Source: an uncultured Oceanospirillaceae bacterium
GTDB lineage: Bacteria > Pseudomonadota > Gammaproteobacteria > Pseudomonadales > Oceanobacteraceae
Length of the DNA stretch: 64,000 nucleotides
Assembly: GCA_937974825.1 (NCBI GenBank)
Contig: CALJVD010000033.1
Location: 1 to 64,000, forward strand
Direction: 5' to 3'
Shown here: positions 47,385 through 58,670 of the stretch, in pieces
How the letters are laid out: each line of letters starts with the position of its first letter
Position numbering within the stretch: the first letter of the stretch is position 1
Position numbers and translations under genes: made by a program
The notes under the pieces: model-generated
Seen by the model: only the letters and a program-made list of their open reading frames with translations
Databases searched by the model: none
What the model was told of the DNA's origin: nothing

Positions 47385-47457
47385 GGCTATCTGATTAAGT
47401 TATAACCTATTATAATTCCGAGCGTTAATTTTAATTCACTAAATAAATGAGGGAATT

Positions 47458-48177
47458 ATGCGTCATTTTTTAAAGGTATTGCCAGTTGTGTTTTTATTGC
47501 AACCAGCATTTGCTGAAGATGCTGTGTGGGGTGGCTCTGCTGAACTGGGTTCGGTTTGGACTACCGGTAACACCAAAACAACCAGTATTAACGGTCAAGT
47601 TGATGCTCAGCGTGATGGTGAAGTATGGGACACTAAAATTAAACTAAGTGCCCTAGGTAGTAGTGAAGAAGACGAAAACGGTGTTAGCGTTACATCTAAA
47701 GAAAAGTATACCGGTTTGTTACAGTTTAACCGTGACTATACTGAGCGCTCGTATGTAGCCATTGTTGGTCAACAAGATCGTGACCGTTTTAGTGGATTCA
47801 AGTATCAAGGCACTGTGTCTGCTGGTTATGGTTATCATGCCATTGCTAAAGACAACATGACATTAGACCTTGAGGCCGGCCCCGGTTATAGCCGTGAGCG
47901 TGAGCGTGTAACAGGTAAGATTTACGAAGAAGCAATTGCTCGTTTAGTGGCTAACTTTAGTTGGACCATTCGTGAAGGCGTTGAGTTCTATGAAGAGTTC
48001 TCTGCTATTGTGGGTGATGACAACCAAATTTACCGTTCAGAAACGGGTCTAAAAAGCCAAATCAATGGCAGCTTAGCGACCAAAATCACTTATAAAACCA
48101 AGCACGTTGCAGAAGTACCTGTAGGTTCTAAAAAAACCGACGGCGAGTTTGGTGTAACCTTAGTGTATAGCTTCTAA
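47458..48177 (+). CDS. DUF481 outer-membrane protein
   Basis: A 239-residue protein with signal peptide (MRHFLKVLPVVFLLQPAFA) and a beta-barrel-like body (WGGSAELGSVWTTGNTKTTS, then many amphipathic strands ending in FGVTLVYSF). It matches the DUF481 (YdiY) family, of unknown function, possibly induced by acid. GAGGG lies 6-10 bases before the ATG. It is transcribed alone. Confidence 0.88.
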   Translation: MRHFLKVLPVVFLLQPAFAEDAVWGGSAELGSVWTTGNTKTTSINGQVDAQRDGEVWDTKIKLSALGSSEEDENGVSVTSKEKYTGLLQFNRDYTERSYVAIVGQQDRDRFSGFKYQGTVSAGYGYHAIAKDNMTLDLEAGPGYSRERERVTGKIYEEAIARLVANFSWTIREGVEFYEEFSAIVGDDNQIYRSETGLKSQINGSLATKITYKTKHVAEVPVGSKKTDGEFGVTLVYSF

Positions 48178-48207
48178 TACAAGCTCTAGTATTAAGTGTT
48201 TATGCGT

Positions 48208-48232
48208 AAAGGCAGCTGATTTGGCTGCTTTT
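48208..48232 (+). terminator. Hairpin after the DUF481 gene
   Basis: AAAGGCAGC pairs with GCTGCTTTT (one mismatch), with a short T-rich end. It is a probable weak terminator. Confidence 0.65.
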
Positions 48233-48277
48233 ATGTTTAAAGAGTATTCTTTTTATTAATTACCAGTCATTAAACTT

Positions 48278-48868
48278 ATGTCCGACGATATTTCAGACGA
48301 TCTATTTTTACAAGAAATGCAGGGCGTAAAGCCATTAAAGGCTAAAAGCAAAGTTAATCTTGTAAAAAAGACCACCGATAAAGCGACTGTGAATATTCGC
48401 CGTCAAGCGGCAGAAAAGCATGCAGTGGTTGATAGCATAGGTTTTTCTACTATATCGCAAGTGCCACAGGTAGGCGCGCACGATGTACTAGGTTATAAGC
48501 GCCCAGGTATACAAGACGGTGTGTTTCGCAAACTGCGTTTGGGGCGTTACGAAATAGAAGCTCGATTAGATTTACACAGAAGAACATTAGAACAAGCACA
48601 TAGTGAAATAGAACGATTTATTCACGACTGCATGAGCCATGATATTCGTACGGTATTAATTTTACCGGGTAAGGGTGATAGAAACGAAATGACGCCCGCC
48701 GTTCTGAAAAGCCATTTAGCCTACTGGTTAAAGGATTATGATGAAGTGCAGGCGTATCATACGGCTCAGCCACAACATGGTGGTGCTGGTGCGTTTTATG
48801 TTTTATTGCGTAAAAGTGAACGTAAAAAGCAATTAGCCAGAGAACAGTTTTCTAAAGGGCGTTTGTAG
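48278..48868 (+). CDS. Smr domain protein (SmrA-like)
   Basis: A 196-residue protein with a basic, disordered N-terminus and a C-terminal Smr domain from about residue 95 (EARLDLHRRTLEQAHSEIERFI, then LILPGKGDR). The LDLH motif and the GKG are the family marks for a nicking or RNA/DNA endonuclease activity. The domain has PGKG where others have HGKG. It ends in a basic tail. The E. coli SmrA/YdaL protein is similar in size. Confidence 0.85.
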   Translation: MSDDISDDLFLQEMQGVKPLKAKSKVNLVKKTTDKATVNIRRQAAEKHAVVDSIGFSTISQVPQVGAHDVLGYKRPGIQDGVFRKLRLGRYEIEARLDLHRRTLEQAHSEIERFIHDCMSHDIRTVLILPGKGDRNEMTPAVLKSHLAYWLKDYDEVQAYHTAQPQHGGAGAFYVLLRKSERKKQLAREQFSKGRL

Positions 48869-48899
48869 CCCAACCTTACCATTTCTTTCGGTGATGGAA

Positions 48900-49688
48900 T
48901 TAACGGTTTTTCAGCATTTCTTGCCTAGTCTTCCATTCATTCTGTGCTTCAACCGTTAGTGCTTCAGGCCAGTTTTCATCCACGGCTTGTCGTAACGCTG
49001 CGTTTAACTTTTCTCTTACCCGCGGAGTGTTACACTTGGAGTTTTTACTAAGCGCAAGGTAGACCAATTCGGTACTCACCGGCATGGGTAATGTAACAAC
49101 GTCCTGTGTCCCTAATTGCAAAGCATAGGCTTCACCAGGAGCGCGTGCGTACACCAAATAGTCGACACGTTTCTCTTCAAGCATTTTCAGCGCTTGATGA
49201 ATGCTGCTCACTTTATTCAGGGTTAAATGCTCGGTGGCATAGTCATCAAACTCTTGCCCAAGGCTGTGTCCTAAAACAGTTAAACCAGAGTAACCTTTAA
49301 GGTCTTCCCATGTTTTGAAGTCGAATTTTTTAGACTTATTCACCCAAACCGCTGTATCAGTCTTGATAAGTTCTGGGTGCAAATAGTCGAGCCAAGAGGT
49401 TCTATCTTCGGTATAAAAAACAGCGATTAAATCAATATTGCCATCATGAATCTGGGATTGAGTTCGCAGCCAAGGACCGGCATAAACCACATCGATATCA
49501 ATCCCCGATACTTTGCTAATACGCTCAGAGAACGATACCAGTAAGCCTGCTAGCTGAATTGGCTGAGTGTTTGTTTGCCATAAATAAGGCGGATACTCTG
49601 GGTTACTACTAACGGTCAAGCGAGTACATTCTTTGGCATAAGACAGTGATGGAATAACAAGTAGTAAACAAAAAAAAGCTCTAAGCAT
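48900..49688 (-). CDS. Periplasmic solute-binding protein, family 3
   Basis: A 262-residue periplasmic protein with signal peptide (MLRAFFCLLLVIPSLSYA) and the SBP_bac_3 fold: SNPEYPPYLW near the N-terminus, GNIDLIAVFYTEDR and WEDLKGYSGLTVLGHSLG. No transporter permease is nearby, so it is an orphan sensor or uptake component, as is common in Pseudomonas and Shewanella. The ligand is unknown. Confidence 0.8.
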   Translation of the reverse strand: MLRAFFCLLLVIPSLSYAKECTRLTVSSNPEYPPYLWQTNTQPIQLAGLLVSFSERISKVSGIDIDVVYAGPWLRTQSQIHDGNIDLIAVFYTEDRTSWLDYLHPELIKTDTAVWVNKSKKFDFKTWEDLKGYSGLTVLGHSLGQEFDDYATEHLTLNKVSSIHQALKMLEEKRVDYLVYARAPGEAYALQLGTQDVVTLPMPVSTELVYLALSKNSKCNTPRVREKLNAALRQAVDENWPEALTVEAQNEWKTRQEMLKNR

Positions 49689-49765
49689 GGTTATTTTTCT
49701 CGTTTAATATTGTAGTTATGCCATTAAGTTTAGTCAGAAAACACAAAAGGTGCATAAAGTATTTG

Positions 49766-50509
49766 TCAGACCTTTGCTTCTGATTGCTTAGTCATAGCAA
49801 ACACTTCTTGGTCTAAACGTTCGACACCTTGCTCAATTTGATTTCTACATTCTGTCAAAAGGTCGTTAATATCTGTCGGTTTTAGGCCTTTGGTATCGAT
49901 AGGGTCTAAGAACTCAGATAGAACAATGCCAGCCTTCCAGCGGTTAATATCAACGTGCTTATGCGTGCTGCTAAAAACAACGGGTACGATCGGGAGTCCA
50001 GATTCTACTGCTAATACAAAGGCGCCCTTTTTAAAGGGCAGCAATCCTTTACCTCTACTGCGGGTCCCTTCAGGGAACATGTAAATAGAGTTGCCTCGTT
50101 CACGAATGGTTTTGCTCACTTCTGCCAGAGCGGCTTTGGCCTTAGAGCGATCGCTACGATTAATGAAAATATTGCCAGCCAGCCAGAAAGCTACCCCAAA
50201 GATAGGCACATACTTAAGGCTATGCTTACCTAAAATGGCGATGTTATCGGGCATAACATTAGGGTGTAAAAAGATATCTAGGGTATCTTGGTGGTTACTA
50301 ATATAAATGGCCGGTTGGTCAGCTGCGATCGGCGATTGGTTCTTTTTAATATGGTTAATACCCAGTACAGGTAAAGACCAAGACATCATTCGCGCCAGTT
50401 TACTGGTGTTATTTAAACGGCGTGGAAAAATAAGACAGTAAAGAACTGCGTAAGCGCAGATAACTAAAAAGTGAATGACTAAATATACTGCACGTAATAA
50501 GTACAACAT
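49766..50509 (-). CDS. plsC: 1-acyl-sn-glycerol-3-phosphate acyltransferase (PlsC-like)
   Basis: A 247-residue membrane enzyme that makes phosphatidic acid from lysophosphatidic acid. The HX4D catalytic motif is ISNHQDTLDIF near 72-82, and the phosphate-binding motif is MFPEGTRSRGKG near 148-159. One N-terminal membrane segment (about 5-27) is seen. It is transcribed alone, with the divergent space filled by ilvA on the same strand upstream. Confidence 0.9.
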   Translation of the reverse strand: MLYLLRAVYLVIHFLVICAYAVLYCLIFPRRLNNTSKLARMMSWSLPVLGINHIKKNQSPIAADQPAIYISNHQDTLDIFLHPNVMPDNIAILGKHSLKYVPIFGVAFWLAGNIFINRSDRSKAKAALAEVSKTIRERGNSIYMFPEGTRSRGKGLLPFKKGAFVLAVESGLPIVPVVFSSTHKHVDINRWKAGIVLSEFLDPIDTKGLKPTDINDLLTECRNQIEQGVERLDQEVFAMTKQSEAKV

Positions 50510-50608
50510 GGCTTGATCTACCTAATTGTGAAGTAGTGCAGAGAGCACCATTGTTTTAATAATTTTAATAATTAGTTTATAACAAGGTGCTCAGAAGTCT
50601 CTACTGTT

Positions 50609-52126
50609 TTAGCGTAGGAATAACTGATATGCCGTATTTTCAGACTCATCCCAATAAGGGTAATTCAAGTCTTTTAGATAGGATAAGAGTTGCTCTTGCT
50701 TGTCGGCAGGTACTTGTAAGCCAACAAACACACGCCCGTACGCCGCACCGTGGTTACGATAGTGAAACAGAGAAATATTGAATTGCTTACCCAGTTTCTT
50801 TAAGAAATTTAATAACGCGCCAGGGCGCTCAGGGAATTCAAAGCGGTATACCTGTTCGTTATCAACGGTTGCAGGTGCGTGCCCACCCACCATATGGCGA
50901 ACATGATATTTAGCTGTTTCATCGTCGGTAATGTCTTGCACTGGGTAATCATCAGCGCTGAGTTCGTCAATTAACGCTTGGCGAGAGCCTGGTTCAGCGC
51001 CTACCTTAATGCCTACAAAAATCTGCGCTTGATTATCATCACTGTAACGATAGTTAAATTCAGTGATAGGACGTTTGCCAATTAAACTACAGAAACGTTG
51101 GAAGCTGCCCGGAGTTTCAGGAATGGTAACGCCTAAAATAACTTCACGACCTTCACCAATTTCGGCGACTTCAGAAATATAACGCAGGCGGTCAAAGTTT
51201 AGGTTAGCGCCACTTAGTACCGCAACAAAGTTTTGGTTTTCGCAACCTTCGCGCTCGATATAGTTTTTTATACCGGCAACACTAAGAGCACCTGCAGGCT
51301 CACAGACAGCACGGGTGTCATCGAACACGTCTTTAATAGCGGCGCAAATTTCATCAGGGGTAGCAGTAATAACATCATCAATAGTGTCTTTTAAAATTTC
51401 CCACGTGTTTTTACCAATTTGGGCAACCGCCACCCCGTCAGCAAAGATACCAACCTGCGGCAGGGTAACACGTCGATTCTTTTTAATTGCCATCGCTAGA
51501 CAAGGCGACTCCGTACTTTCTACAGCAATAACTTTAATTTCTGGGCGAAGTGCTTTGATGTACGCCGCCATGCCTGCTGCTAGGCCACCGCCACCGACTG
51601 GAATAAAAATGGCGTCAATGGGGCCGCTATGCTGACGTAAGATCTCCATGGCGACAGTACCTTGGCCTGCAATCACTTCAGGGTCATCGTAGGGGTGCAC
51701 GTAAGTCATGCCTTTTTCTTCGACCAGCTTCTGTGAATGTTCAAAAGCCTCATCAAAGGAGTCGCCATGTAGCACGACGCGCGCACCACGCGCTTTGACA
51801 GAACGCACCTTGATGTCGGGTGTCGTGCGTGGCATAACGATAGTGGCTTTAATGTTTAGCTTTTGAGCAGATAAGGCAACCCCTTGAGCGTGGTTGCCTG
51901 CGGAGGCGGTGATTACCCCCTTGGCTTTTTCTTCGTCGGTTAGTTGAACAATTTTGTTGTAAGCACCACGCAGTTTAAAAGAGTAAACAGGTTGTTGGTC
52001 TTCACGTTTCAGCCAAATTTGATTACCTGAACGCTCTGATAAAAATGGAGCAATATGTAGCGGCGATTCGATGGCAACATCATAAACACGCGCGGCTAGT
52101 ATCTTTTTGAGGTAATCGTTTAACAT
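50609..52126 (-). CDS. ilvA: Threonine ammonia-lyase, biosynthetic
   Basis: Converts threonine to 2-oxobutyrate, the first step to isoleucine. The 505-residue protein has the PLP lysine K51 in YSFKLRGAYN, the phosphate cradle VGGGGLAAG and two C-terminal ACT-like regulatory domains (from about residue 330) for isoleucine feedback. I start at ATG 52126 (MLNDYLKKILAARVYD); the 15 codons before it are poorly conserved. It diverges from rpiA, a common arrangement. Confidence 0.95.
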   Translation of the reverse strand: MLNDYLKKILAARVYDVAIESPLHIAPFLSERSGNQIWLKREDQQPVYSFKLRGAYNKIVQLTDEEKAKGVITASAGNHAQGVALSAQKLNIKATIVMPRTTPDIKVRSVKARGARVVLHGDSFDEAFEHSQKLVEEKGMTYVHPYDDPEVIAGQGTVAMEILRQHSGPIDAIFIPVGGGGLAAGMAAYIKALRPEIKVIAVESTESPCLAMAIKKNRRVTLPQVGIFADGVAVAQIGKNTWEILKDTIDDVITATPDEICAAIKDVFDDTRAVCEPAGALSVAGIKNYIEREGCENQNFVAVLSGANLNFDRLRYISEVAEIGEGREVILGVTIPETPGSFQRFCSLIGKRPITEFNYRYSDDNQAQIFVGIKVGAEPGSRQALIDELSADDYPVQDITDDETAKYHVRHMVGGHAPATVDNEQVYRFEFPERPGALLNFLKKLGKQFNISLFHYRNHGAAYGRVFVGLQVPADKQEQLLSYLKDLNYPYWDESENTAYQLFLR

Positions 52127-52238
52127 GGTTTTATCCAACAAATTAGTAATATTTAAAATAAATACGTACAAGGGCAGGCATTGTAGCGCATCAAGCCTTA
52201 TAATTCGTAAAAATCATTCAGCATAAACAGGCAAGGTT

Positions 52239-52913
52239 ATGAGTCAAGACAGTTTAAAGCAAGCAGCAGCAGAAGCAGCCGTCGCTTATATTCGTCCTTA
52301 TTTAGAAAGTGACACCGTCATCGGTGTAGGATCAGGTTCGACAGTCAATTATTTTATTGATGCTTTAGCTAAAGACAAGCATTTATTTGCAGGCGCAGTC
52401 GCGAGCTCTCAAGCAACGGCTGATCGTTTAGAGCAGCACGGAATTGAAGTGATGGATCTAAACTTAGTGTCGCACTTAGACTTTTATATCGATGGCGCCG
52501 ATGAAATTAACCGTAATCTGGAAATGATTAAAGGTGGCGGTGCTGCGCTAACGCGTGAAAAGATTGTCGCGGCGGTGGCTCGTCGCTTTATTTGTATTGC
52601 TGATAACTCAAAGTTAGTCGACCGATTAGGCAAATTCCCATTGCCTATCGAAGTGATTCCTATGGCGCGTTCTTATGTGGCACGTGAAGTGGTTGGTTTG
52701 GGCGGAAACCCTGTTTACCGTGAAGGTGTTGTGACTGACAATGGTAACCATATATTAGACGTGCATAATATATTTATTGATTCAGCCATGTACCTTGAAA
52801 AACGCCTGAATCAAATTACCGGTGTGGTAACCAACGGATTGTTCGCACGCAGAAACGCTGATGTCTTGTTGTTGGCTACCCATAATGGCGTAGAAACGAT
52901 CGTGGCGAAATAA
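52239..52913 (+). CDS. rpiA: Ribose-5-phosphate isomerase A
   Basis: Pentose phosphate enzyme, 224 residues. The substrate loop [15 protein letters not shown] near 25-39, catalytic DGADEIN near 84-90 and [12 protein letters not shown] near 97-108 are intact. It diverges from ilvA and is followed after 3 bp by the ydbH-like gene, so the two may be co-transcribed. Confidence 0.96.
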   Translation: MSQDSLKQAAAEAAVAYIRPYLESDTVIGVGSGSTVNYFIDALAKDKHLFAGAVASSQATADRLEQHGIEVMDLNLVSHLDFYIDGADEINRNLEMIKGGGAALTREKIVAAVARRFICIADNSKLVDRLGKFPLPIEVIPMARSYVAREVVGLGGNPVYREGVVTDNGNHILDVHNIFIDSAMYLEKRLNQITGVVTNGLFARRNADVLLLATHNGVETIVAK

Positions 52914-52916
52914 ACG

Positions 52917-55613
52917 ATGTTCAGCAATAGGCTTAAGCGATTATCACTTATAGTGTTGATTGCCTTGGTGCTAACCATTGGCTTATTGCTGCTTCTCCCT
53001 ACTTTTTTAAAGCCCAGTTTAAACCGTCTACTCCCCGAGCTTTTAGGCTCAAAGCGCAAGCCTGCTAGTGTGCATATACAATCGTTAAGCTGGACAGGAC
53101 TGACCTTGTCAGAATTAACCATGGGCTTGGCTGGCGGTGATACCTTAGAGCTAAAAAATCTCACTCTGCGCTACCATCCACTCGATCTTCTGCAAGCTCA
53201 GATTAATAGCCTTGAAATTGACTACCTTAGTTACACTTGGGGGGAGTCAGAGCTAAGAGAAGTAGCTGAAGAAGTAGCCGATGATGCGCGGGAAGTGGCT
53301 AAAAACAGCTTCAATAGTTACTTAGAGATTCCAGTTTTAAATCAATTATTAGAGTTGCCTCTAAACGATCTCGTTATTCATAAGCTGCAGTTAGATCATC
53401 CAGAGTTCGGTGCCGACCTTCAGGTAAAACTCGATTCAGATTTATTACGCGTTAATGGTCTGGCGCTATTAACTTCGGTGAATGCGCCTTGGTTACTAGA
53501 GTTACAACTGCACCCAAGCGGTCGTTGGTTTGTAATGTTATCCGATGACAGTCAGTTACTGGCGCAACAAGATGGTTATATTCGACAAGACGCTGATTAT
53601 ACTTATGTCGACATTAATCAACGGCTAGATCTTGCTGCTTTTAGTCAACGATTGGCAGTCTTGAATGATACTCCAATTCCCTTAGATGAGATGCGCTTAA
53701 GCCTTACTTTACAGCAACCTAATAAAGGTGTGTTTCCGGCAGAAGCAATAGTGACGGCAAATGCGTGGTTATCTAGTTCTGATGGTAAATTATTAGGGAC
53801 TTATCCTTGGCAGGCGACGACCTGGGCGATGGCGTTAAACAAAGAAACTAGCAGCTCGGACTGGCGTTTTAGTTTAGCCAGCAGCCCTCAGAGGCTTGAA
53901 GTAAAAGATCCTAGCTTAGTTCAGCTCGTTCAATACAGTGGCTACCAACAGCTACAAGCAAATTGCTCGGCAGATTTAAGTGAGTGCCATGTCGATGCCA
54001 ACCTGCGTGCGCAGCTATTAAATAAACAACAGTTGTTGGGGCAAATGGATTTAACCCCAAGTATGATCTGGAACCAAAATGCTGGTGGGCGGTTACAATT
54101 ACCCATTAAAGCGAAAGCCAACATCAGCGAGCTGCTTGCAGATACACCGCTTAAACAGGTCGTATTAAACGGTGAAGTACAGGCGCTCTTACAAGACAGT
54201 TTATGGCAGCTCGAAAGCAAAGATGGATTATCAGTAACGCTTGCTGAACAGCAGGTTGAAGGTTGGCAGCAAAGCAAAGTTTCCATGAAAGTACTGCCTA
54301 ACTTAAGCATGCAAGGCGATTTAGAAAGTGAGCATCCGCGTGATCAGTTTGCTGCACAAGCGTTAACCTTTGAGATACAACCTTTCACTTTAAGTAAGGC
54401 TGCAACCAAGGATCATCCAGAATCAAACATTAAGGTGGCTCAAAGCCAAGTATCTTGCCGACCCTTTATTACAATCGACAGTATTACTAGCCCTTGCCAA
54501 GTACAGATTAAAACCAATAAATCCAGCATTGAAGGCTGGCCAATTCCTGCCGCCAACTTAGCGGGAAGTTTGTTATTTCGACAAGCACCAACCGGGCAAC
54601 ATATTAGCTCACAGTTACGTTTGAATGCTGCCAACGATTTAATTCGTATGCGTATTAACGCTCAGCACAATATAGGTAGCCAGTCGGGTAATTTGCAGTG
54701 GCACTTAGAAGATGTGAAGTTAAATTGGTATACCTTAGATATGCCTGAAATGTTGGCGCTCACTAAGTTTGAATTGTTCAATGGCAGTGTCGCTGGGCAA
54801 GGTTGGGTCGACTGGCAGATAAAAAATGATGAGCTACAAGTTAGCCCCGATATTAGCTTGCGCATCGATAACCTTAGTGGAGCATACGATAACACCGTTG
54901 CCTTAGAAGGTTTGAATGGGTTGTTTACTGTACGCCGTCCATTCCTTGGTAATTATTTGGTAGACGCACAAATCAGTGGTCGCAGTTTAAACCCTGGCAT
55001 TGAGCTTAAAAACATCTTAGCGCGTAGCCAAACAGAGATAGCAGAAGATTTTTCTTGGGCTGTCGCCAATATTTACGAAGTACGCACTGACTTACTGGGC
55101 GGCACGGTTAGCACACCGCTGATTGAATACGATACTCGTAACACCTCTAATCACTTTAGTATTGAACTGAATAGAATTTTAATGTCACAAGTGGTGGCGA
55201 TAGAACCGTCGTCTGAAATCAAAGCGACCGGTATCTTGGACGGTCTGGTACCGGTGGTTATTACGCCCGAAGGTTTGGAAATTCCCACTGGCTCATTGTT
55301 TGCACGTGATCCAGGGGGCAATGTTCGTTATCAAAATGCGACTGCCGATGCGTTGGCTCAAAGTGATCAGAGCATGGGTATGGCAATGCAGCTACTCAGT
55401 GACTTTCAGTACAATAAGCTGCAAGCCGGTGTTGCCTATCAGCCTGATGGGAAATTTAACTTAGACTTACAGTTTCAGGGGAAGAATCCAGGGTTCTTTA
55501 ATGGTAAACCCACTCATCTAAACGTAAATCTCGAATACAACTTGCTCGACTTGCTAGAAAGCTTGCGGATAGCCGACGATATCATTACGCGTGTCGAAGA
55601 AAAGTATCAGTAG
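52917..55613 (+). CDS. YdbH-like intermembrane transport protein
   Basis: An 898-residue protein with an N-terminal membrane anchor (about 8-30) and a long beta-rich periplasmic body, ending in SIEL...GILDGLVPVVITPEGLEIPTG and NLEYNLLDLLESLRIADD. Length and C-terminus match YdbH, one of the AsmA-like proteins (with YhdP and TamB) that carry phospholipid to the outer membrane. In E. coli YdbH works with the lipoprotein YnbE and YdbL; neither gene follows here. Expected to span the envelope from the inner membrane. Confidence 0.8.
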   Translation: MFSNRLKRLSLIVLIALVLTIGLLLLLPTFLKPSLNRLLPELLGSKRKPASVHIQSLSWTGLTLSELTMGLAGGDTLELKNLTLRYHPLDLLQAQINSLEIDYLSYTWGESELREVAEEVADDAREVAKNSFNSYLEIPVLNQLLELPLNDLVIHKLQLDHPEFGADLQVKLDSDLLRVNGLALLTSVNAPWLLELQLHPSGRWFVMLSDDSQLLAQQDGYIRQDADYTYVDINQRLDLAAFSQRLAVLNDTPIPLDEMRLSLTLQQPNKGVFPAEAIVTANAWLSSSDGKLLGTYPWQATTWAMALNKETSSSDWRFSLASSPQRLEVKDPSLVQLVQYSGYQQLQANCSADLSECHVDANLRAQLLNKQQLLGQMDLTPSMIWNQNAGGRLQLPIKAKANISELLADTPLKQVVLNGEVQALLQDSLWQLESKDGLSVTLAEQQVEGWQQSKVSMKVLPNLSMQGDLESEHPRDQFAAQALTFEIQPFTLSKAATKDHPESNIKVAQSQVSCRPFITIDSITSPCQVQIKTNKSSIEGWPIPAANLAGSLLFRQAPTGQHISSQLRLNAANDLIRMRINAQHNIGSQSGNLQWHLEDVKLNWYTLDMPEMLALTKFELFNGSVAGQGWVDWQIKNDELQVSPDISLRIDNLSGAYDNTVALEGLNGLFTVRRPFLGNYLVDAQISGRSLNPGIELKNILARSQTEIAEDFSWAVANIYEVRTDLLGGTVSTPLIEYDTRNTSNHFSIELNRILMSQVVAIEPSSEIKATGILDGLVPVVITPEGLEIPTGSLFARDPGGNVRYQNATADALAQSDQSMGMAMQLLSDFQYNKLQAGVAYQPDGKFNLDLQFQGKNPGFFNGKPTHLNVNLEYNLLDLLESLRIADDIITRVEEKYQ

Positions 55614-55710
55614 AGCAGACGGCATCACTTAAATTGATCCTGATTAAAAAATACTCAGATTTCTATGTAGAAGCGGTGTTACTCATGCGTCTTTATATAA
55701 TTTACGTTAG

Positions 55711-56757
<1,047 letters not shown>

Positions 56758-56833
56758 TTCCGATTAACTTTAAATATTGAGAGTTGCCCCTATATACTCT
56801 CAGTAATCAAATTAACCCTATAAGGTGAAATAC

Positions 56834-57160
56834 ATGAGCGATAATATTATTAACGTTACCGACAGCTCGTTTGAAGCTGACGTTCTAGGTTCAGACATTC
56901 CTGTACTAGTAGACTTTTGGGCTGCTTGGTGTGGTCCTTGTAAAATGATCGCTCCAGTACTAGAAGTGCTAGCGGATGAGTACGCAGGCAAAGTTAAAAT
57001 CGCTAAATTAAATATCGATGAAAACGAAGCAACGGCACCTAAGTACAACATTCGCTCAATCCCAACCTTACTTCTTTTCCGTAATGGCCAGGTTGAAGCA
57101 ACCAAAATTGGTGCAGCCAGTAAGTCAGAATTGGCAGAGTTTATCGAGCAGGCTCTCTAG
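56834..57160 (+). CDS. trxA: Thioredoxin 1
   Basis: A 108-residue disulfide reductase with the active site WCGPC (C33, C36) and the cis-proline segment [10 protein letters not shown]. It is followed by its own terminator and then rho, a neighbourhood conserved in gammaproteobacteria. I start at ATG 56834, preceded by AAGGTGA. Confidence 0.97.
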   Translation: MSDNIINVTDSSFEADVLGSDIPVLVDFWAAWCGPCKMIAPVLEVLADEYAGKVKIAKLNIDENEATAPKYNIRSIPTLLLFRNGQVEATKIGAASKSELAEFIEQAL

Positions 57161-57180
57161 TTTTGGTCAAAAAACATAGA

Positions 57181-57206
57181 AAAGGCGCAGATTTGCGCCT
57201 TTTTTG
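57181..57206 (+). terminator. Terminator of trxA
   Basis: AAAGGCGCA and TGCGCCTTT form a 9-bp stem with a 4-nt loop, followed by a T run. Confidence 0.92.
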
Positions 57207-57325
57207 TGGACACCCACCTACTATTAGGTCTATAGTCACTCCTGCTGAATAAAACTCAGCCCCTCTCTGAAGATCATTCGTTTTTATTCAATTAATTTTA
57301 ATAACCGCTAATACATCCAACCTCT

Positions 57326-58597
57326 ATGAACCTATCTGATTTAAAACTTAAGTCTGTCCCCGAGTTGCTTGAGCTTGCAAAAGAAATGAAGCTTGAGAAC
57401 GTAAGCCGCACCCGCAAACAAGATATTATCTTTGCTATTTTAAAAAACCACGCTAAAAGCGGTGAAGATATTTACGGCGAAGGTGTATTAGAAATTCTTC
57501 AAGATGGCTTCGGCTTCTTACGCTATTCTAATAGCTCTTATCTAGCAGGACCTGATGATATTTATGTGTCACCAAGTCAGATTAGACGCTTTAACTTGCG
57601 TAAAGGTGATGAATTAGCAGGTAAGATTCGCCCACCTAAAGACAACGAACGTTATTTTGCCCTCCTAAAAGTTAATACCATCAATGGCGATAAGCCAGAA
57701 AACACTAAGAACAAAGTTCTATTTGAAAACCTAACACCTTTATTCCCACAAGAACGCTTTGTATTAGAAGCAGGTAATGGTTCAACAGAAGACTTATCGT
57801 CACGTGTGTTAGATTTGGTAGCACCTATTGGTAAGGGGCAGCGTGGCTTAATCGTTGCACCGCCTAAAGCCGGTAAAACTATTCTGTTACAGAGCATTGC
57901 TCAATCTATTACTCGTAACAACCCTGAGTGTGACTTAATCGTACTGCTTATCGATGAGCGCCCAGAAGAGGTGACAGAGATGCAGCGTTCAGTACGAGGC
58001 GAAGTTGTTGCTTCTACCTTCGATGAGCCAGCCTCACGTCACGTACAGGTTGCCGAAATGGTGATCGAGAAGGCAAAACGTCTGGTTGAGCACAAGCATG
58101 ACGTTGTCATTCTACTCGACTCTATGACGCGTCTAGCTCGTGCTTATAACACTGTAGTGCCTTCATCAGGTAAGGTGCTTACTGGTGGTGTTGATGCTAA
58201 CGCTTTAGAGAAGCCAAAGCGTTTCTTTGGTGCTGCACGTAACATCGAAGAAGGTGGATCACTAACTATTATCGCAACAGCGTTAGTAGATACTGGTTCT
58301 AAGATGGACGAAGTAATTTACGAAGAGTTTAAAGGTACAGGTAACCAAGAGTTGCACCTGGATCGTAAAATTGCTGAAAAACGTATTTATCCTGCTATTA
58401 ACATCCGTCGTTCAGGCACGCGTCGTGAAGATATGATGTTTGATGAGCAATCATTACAGCGTCTATGGATACTACGTCGTCTATTAACGGAAATGGAAGA
58501 CCAGCAATCCATCGAGTTTTTATTAGATAAGCTTCGTCAAACGAAGACTAACGATGAGTTCTTCGACAATATGCGCGGTGGTGGTAAGTCTTCATAA
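57326..58597 (+). CDS. rho: Transcription termination factor Rho
   Basis: Hexameric RNA helicase that ends transcription. The 423-residue protein has the N-terminal RNA-binding domain ([18 protein letters not shown] near 50-67), Walker [10 protein letters not shown] near 177-185, Walker [15 protein letters not shown] and the R-loop [19 protein letters not shown]. The 165-bp leader from trxA is probably the site of autoregulation. It is followed by a terminator shared with converging rpoH. Confidence 0.98.
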   Translation: MNLSDLKLKSVPELLELAKEMKLENVSRTRKQDIIFAILKNHAKSGEDIYGEGVLEILQDGFGFLRYSNSSYLAGPDDIYVSPSQIRRFNLRKGDELAGKIRPPKDNERYFALLKVNTINGDKPENTKNKVLFENLTPLFPQERFVLEAGNGSTEDLSSRVLDLVAPIGKGQRGLIVAPPKAGKTILLQSIAQSITRNNPECDLIVLLIDERPEEVTEMQRSVRGEVVASTFDEPASRHVQVAEMVIEKAKRLVEHKHDVVILLDSMTRLARAYNTVVPSSGKVLTGGVDANALEKPKRFFGAARNIEEGGSLTIIATALVDTGSKMDEVIYEEFKGTGNQELHLDRKIAEKRIYPAINIRRSGTRREDMMFDEQSLQRLWILRRLLTEMEDQQSIEFLLDKLRQTKTNDEFFDNMRGGGKSS

Positions 58598-58616
58598 GAC
58601 TCCATCCTGCAGCCAT

Positions 58617-58646
58617 AAAAAAACCGCCCATCTAGGGCGGTTTTTT
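58617..58646. terminator. Bidirectional terminator rho/rpoH
   Basis: AAAACCGCCC-ATCTA-GGGCGGTTTT has an A-run on the left and T6 on the right, between converging genes. Confidence 0.92.
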
Positions 58647-58670
58647 GTTTAGGGTTAAACAATCTAAGCA

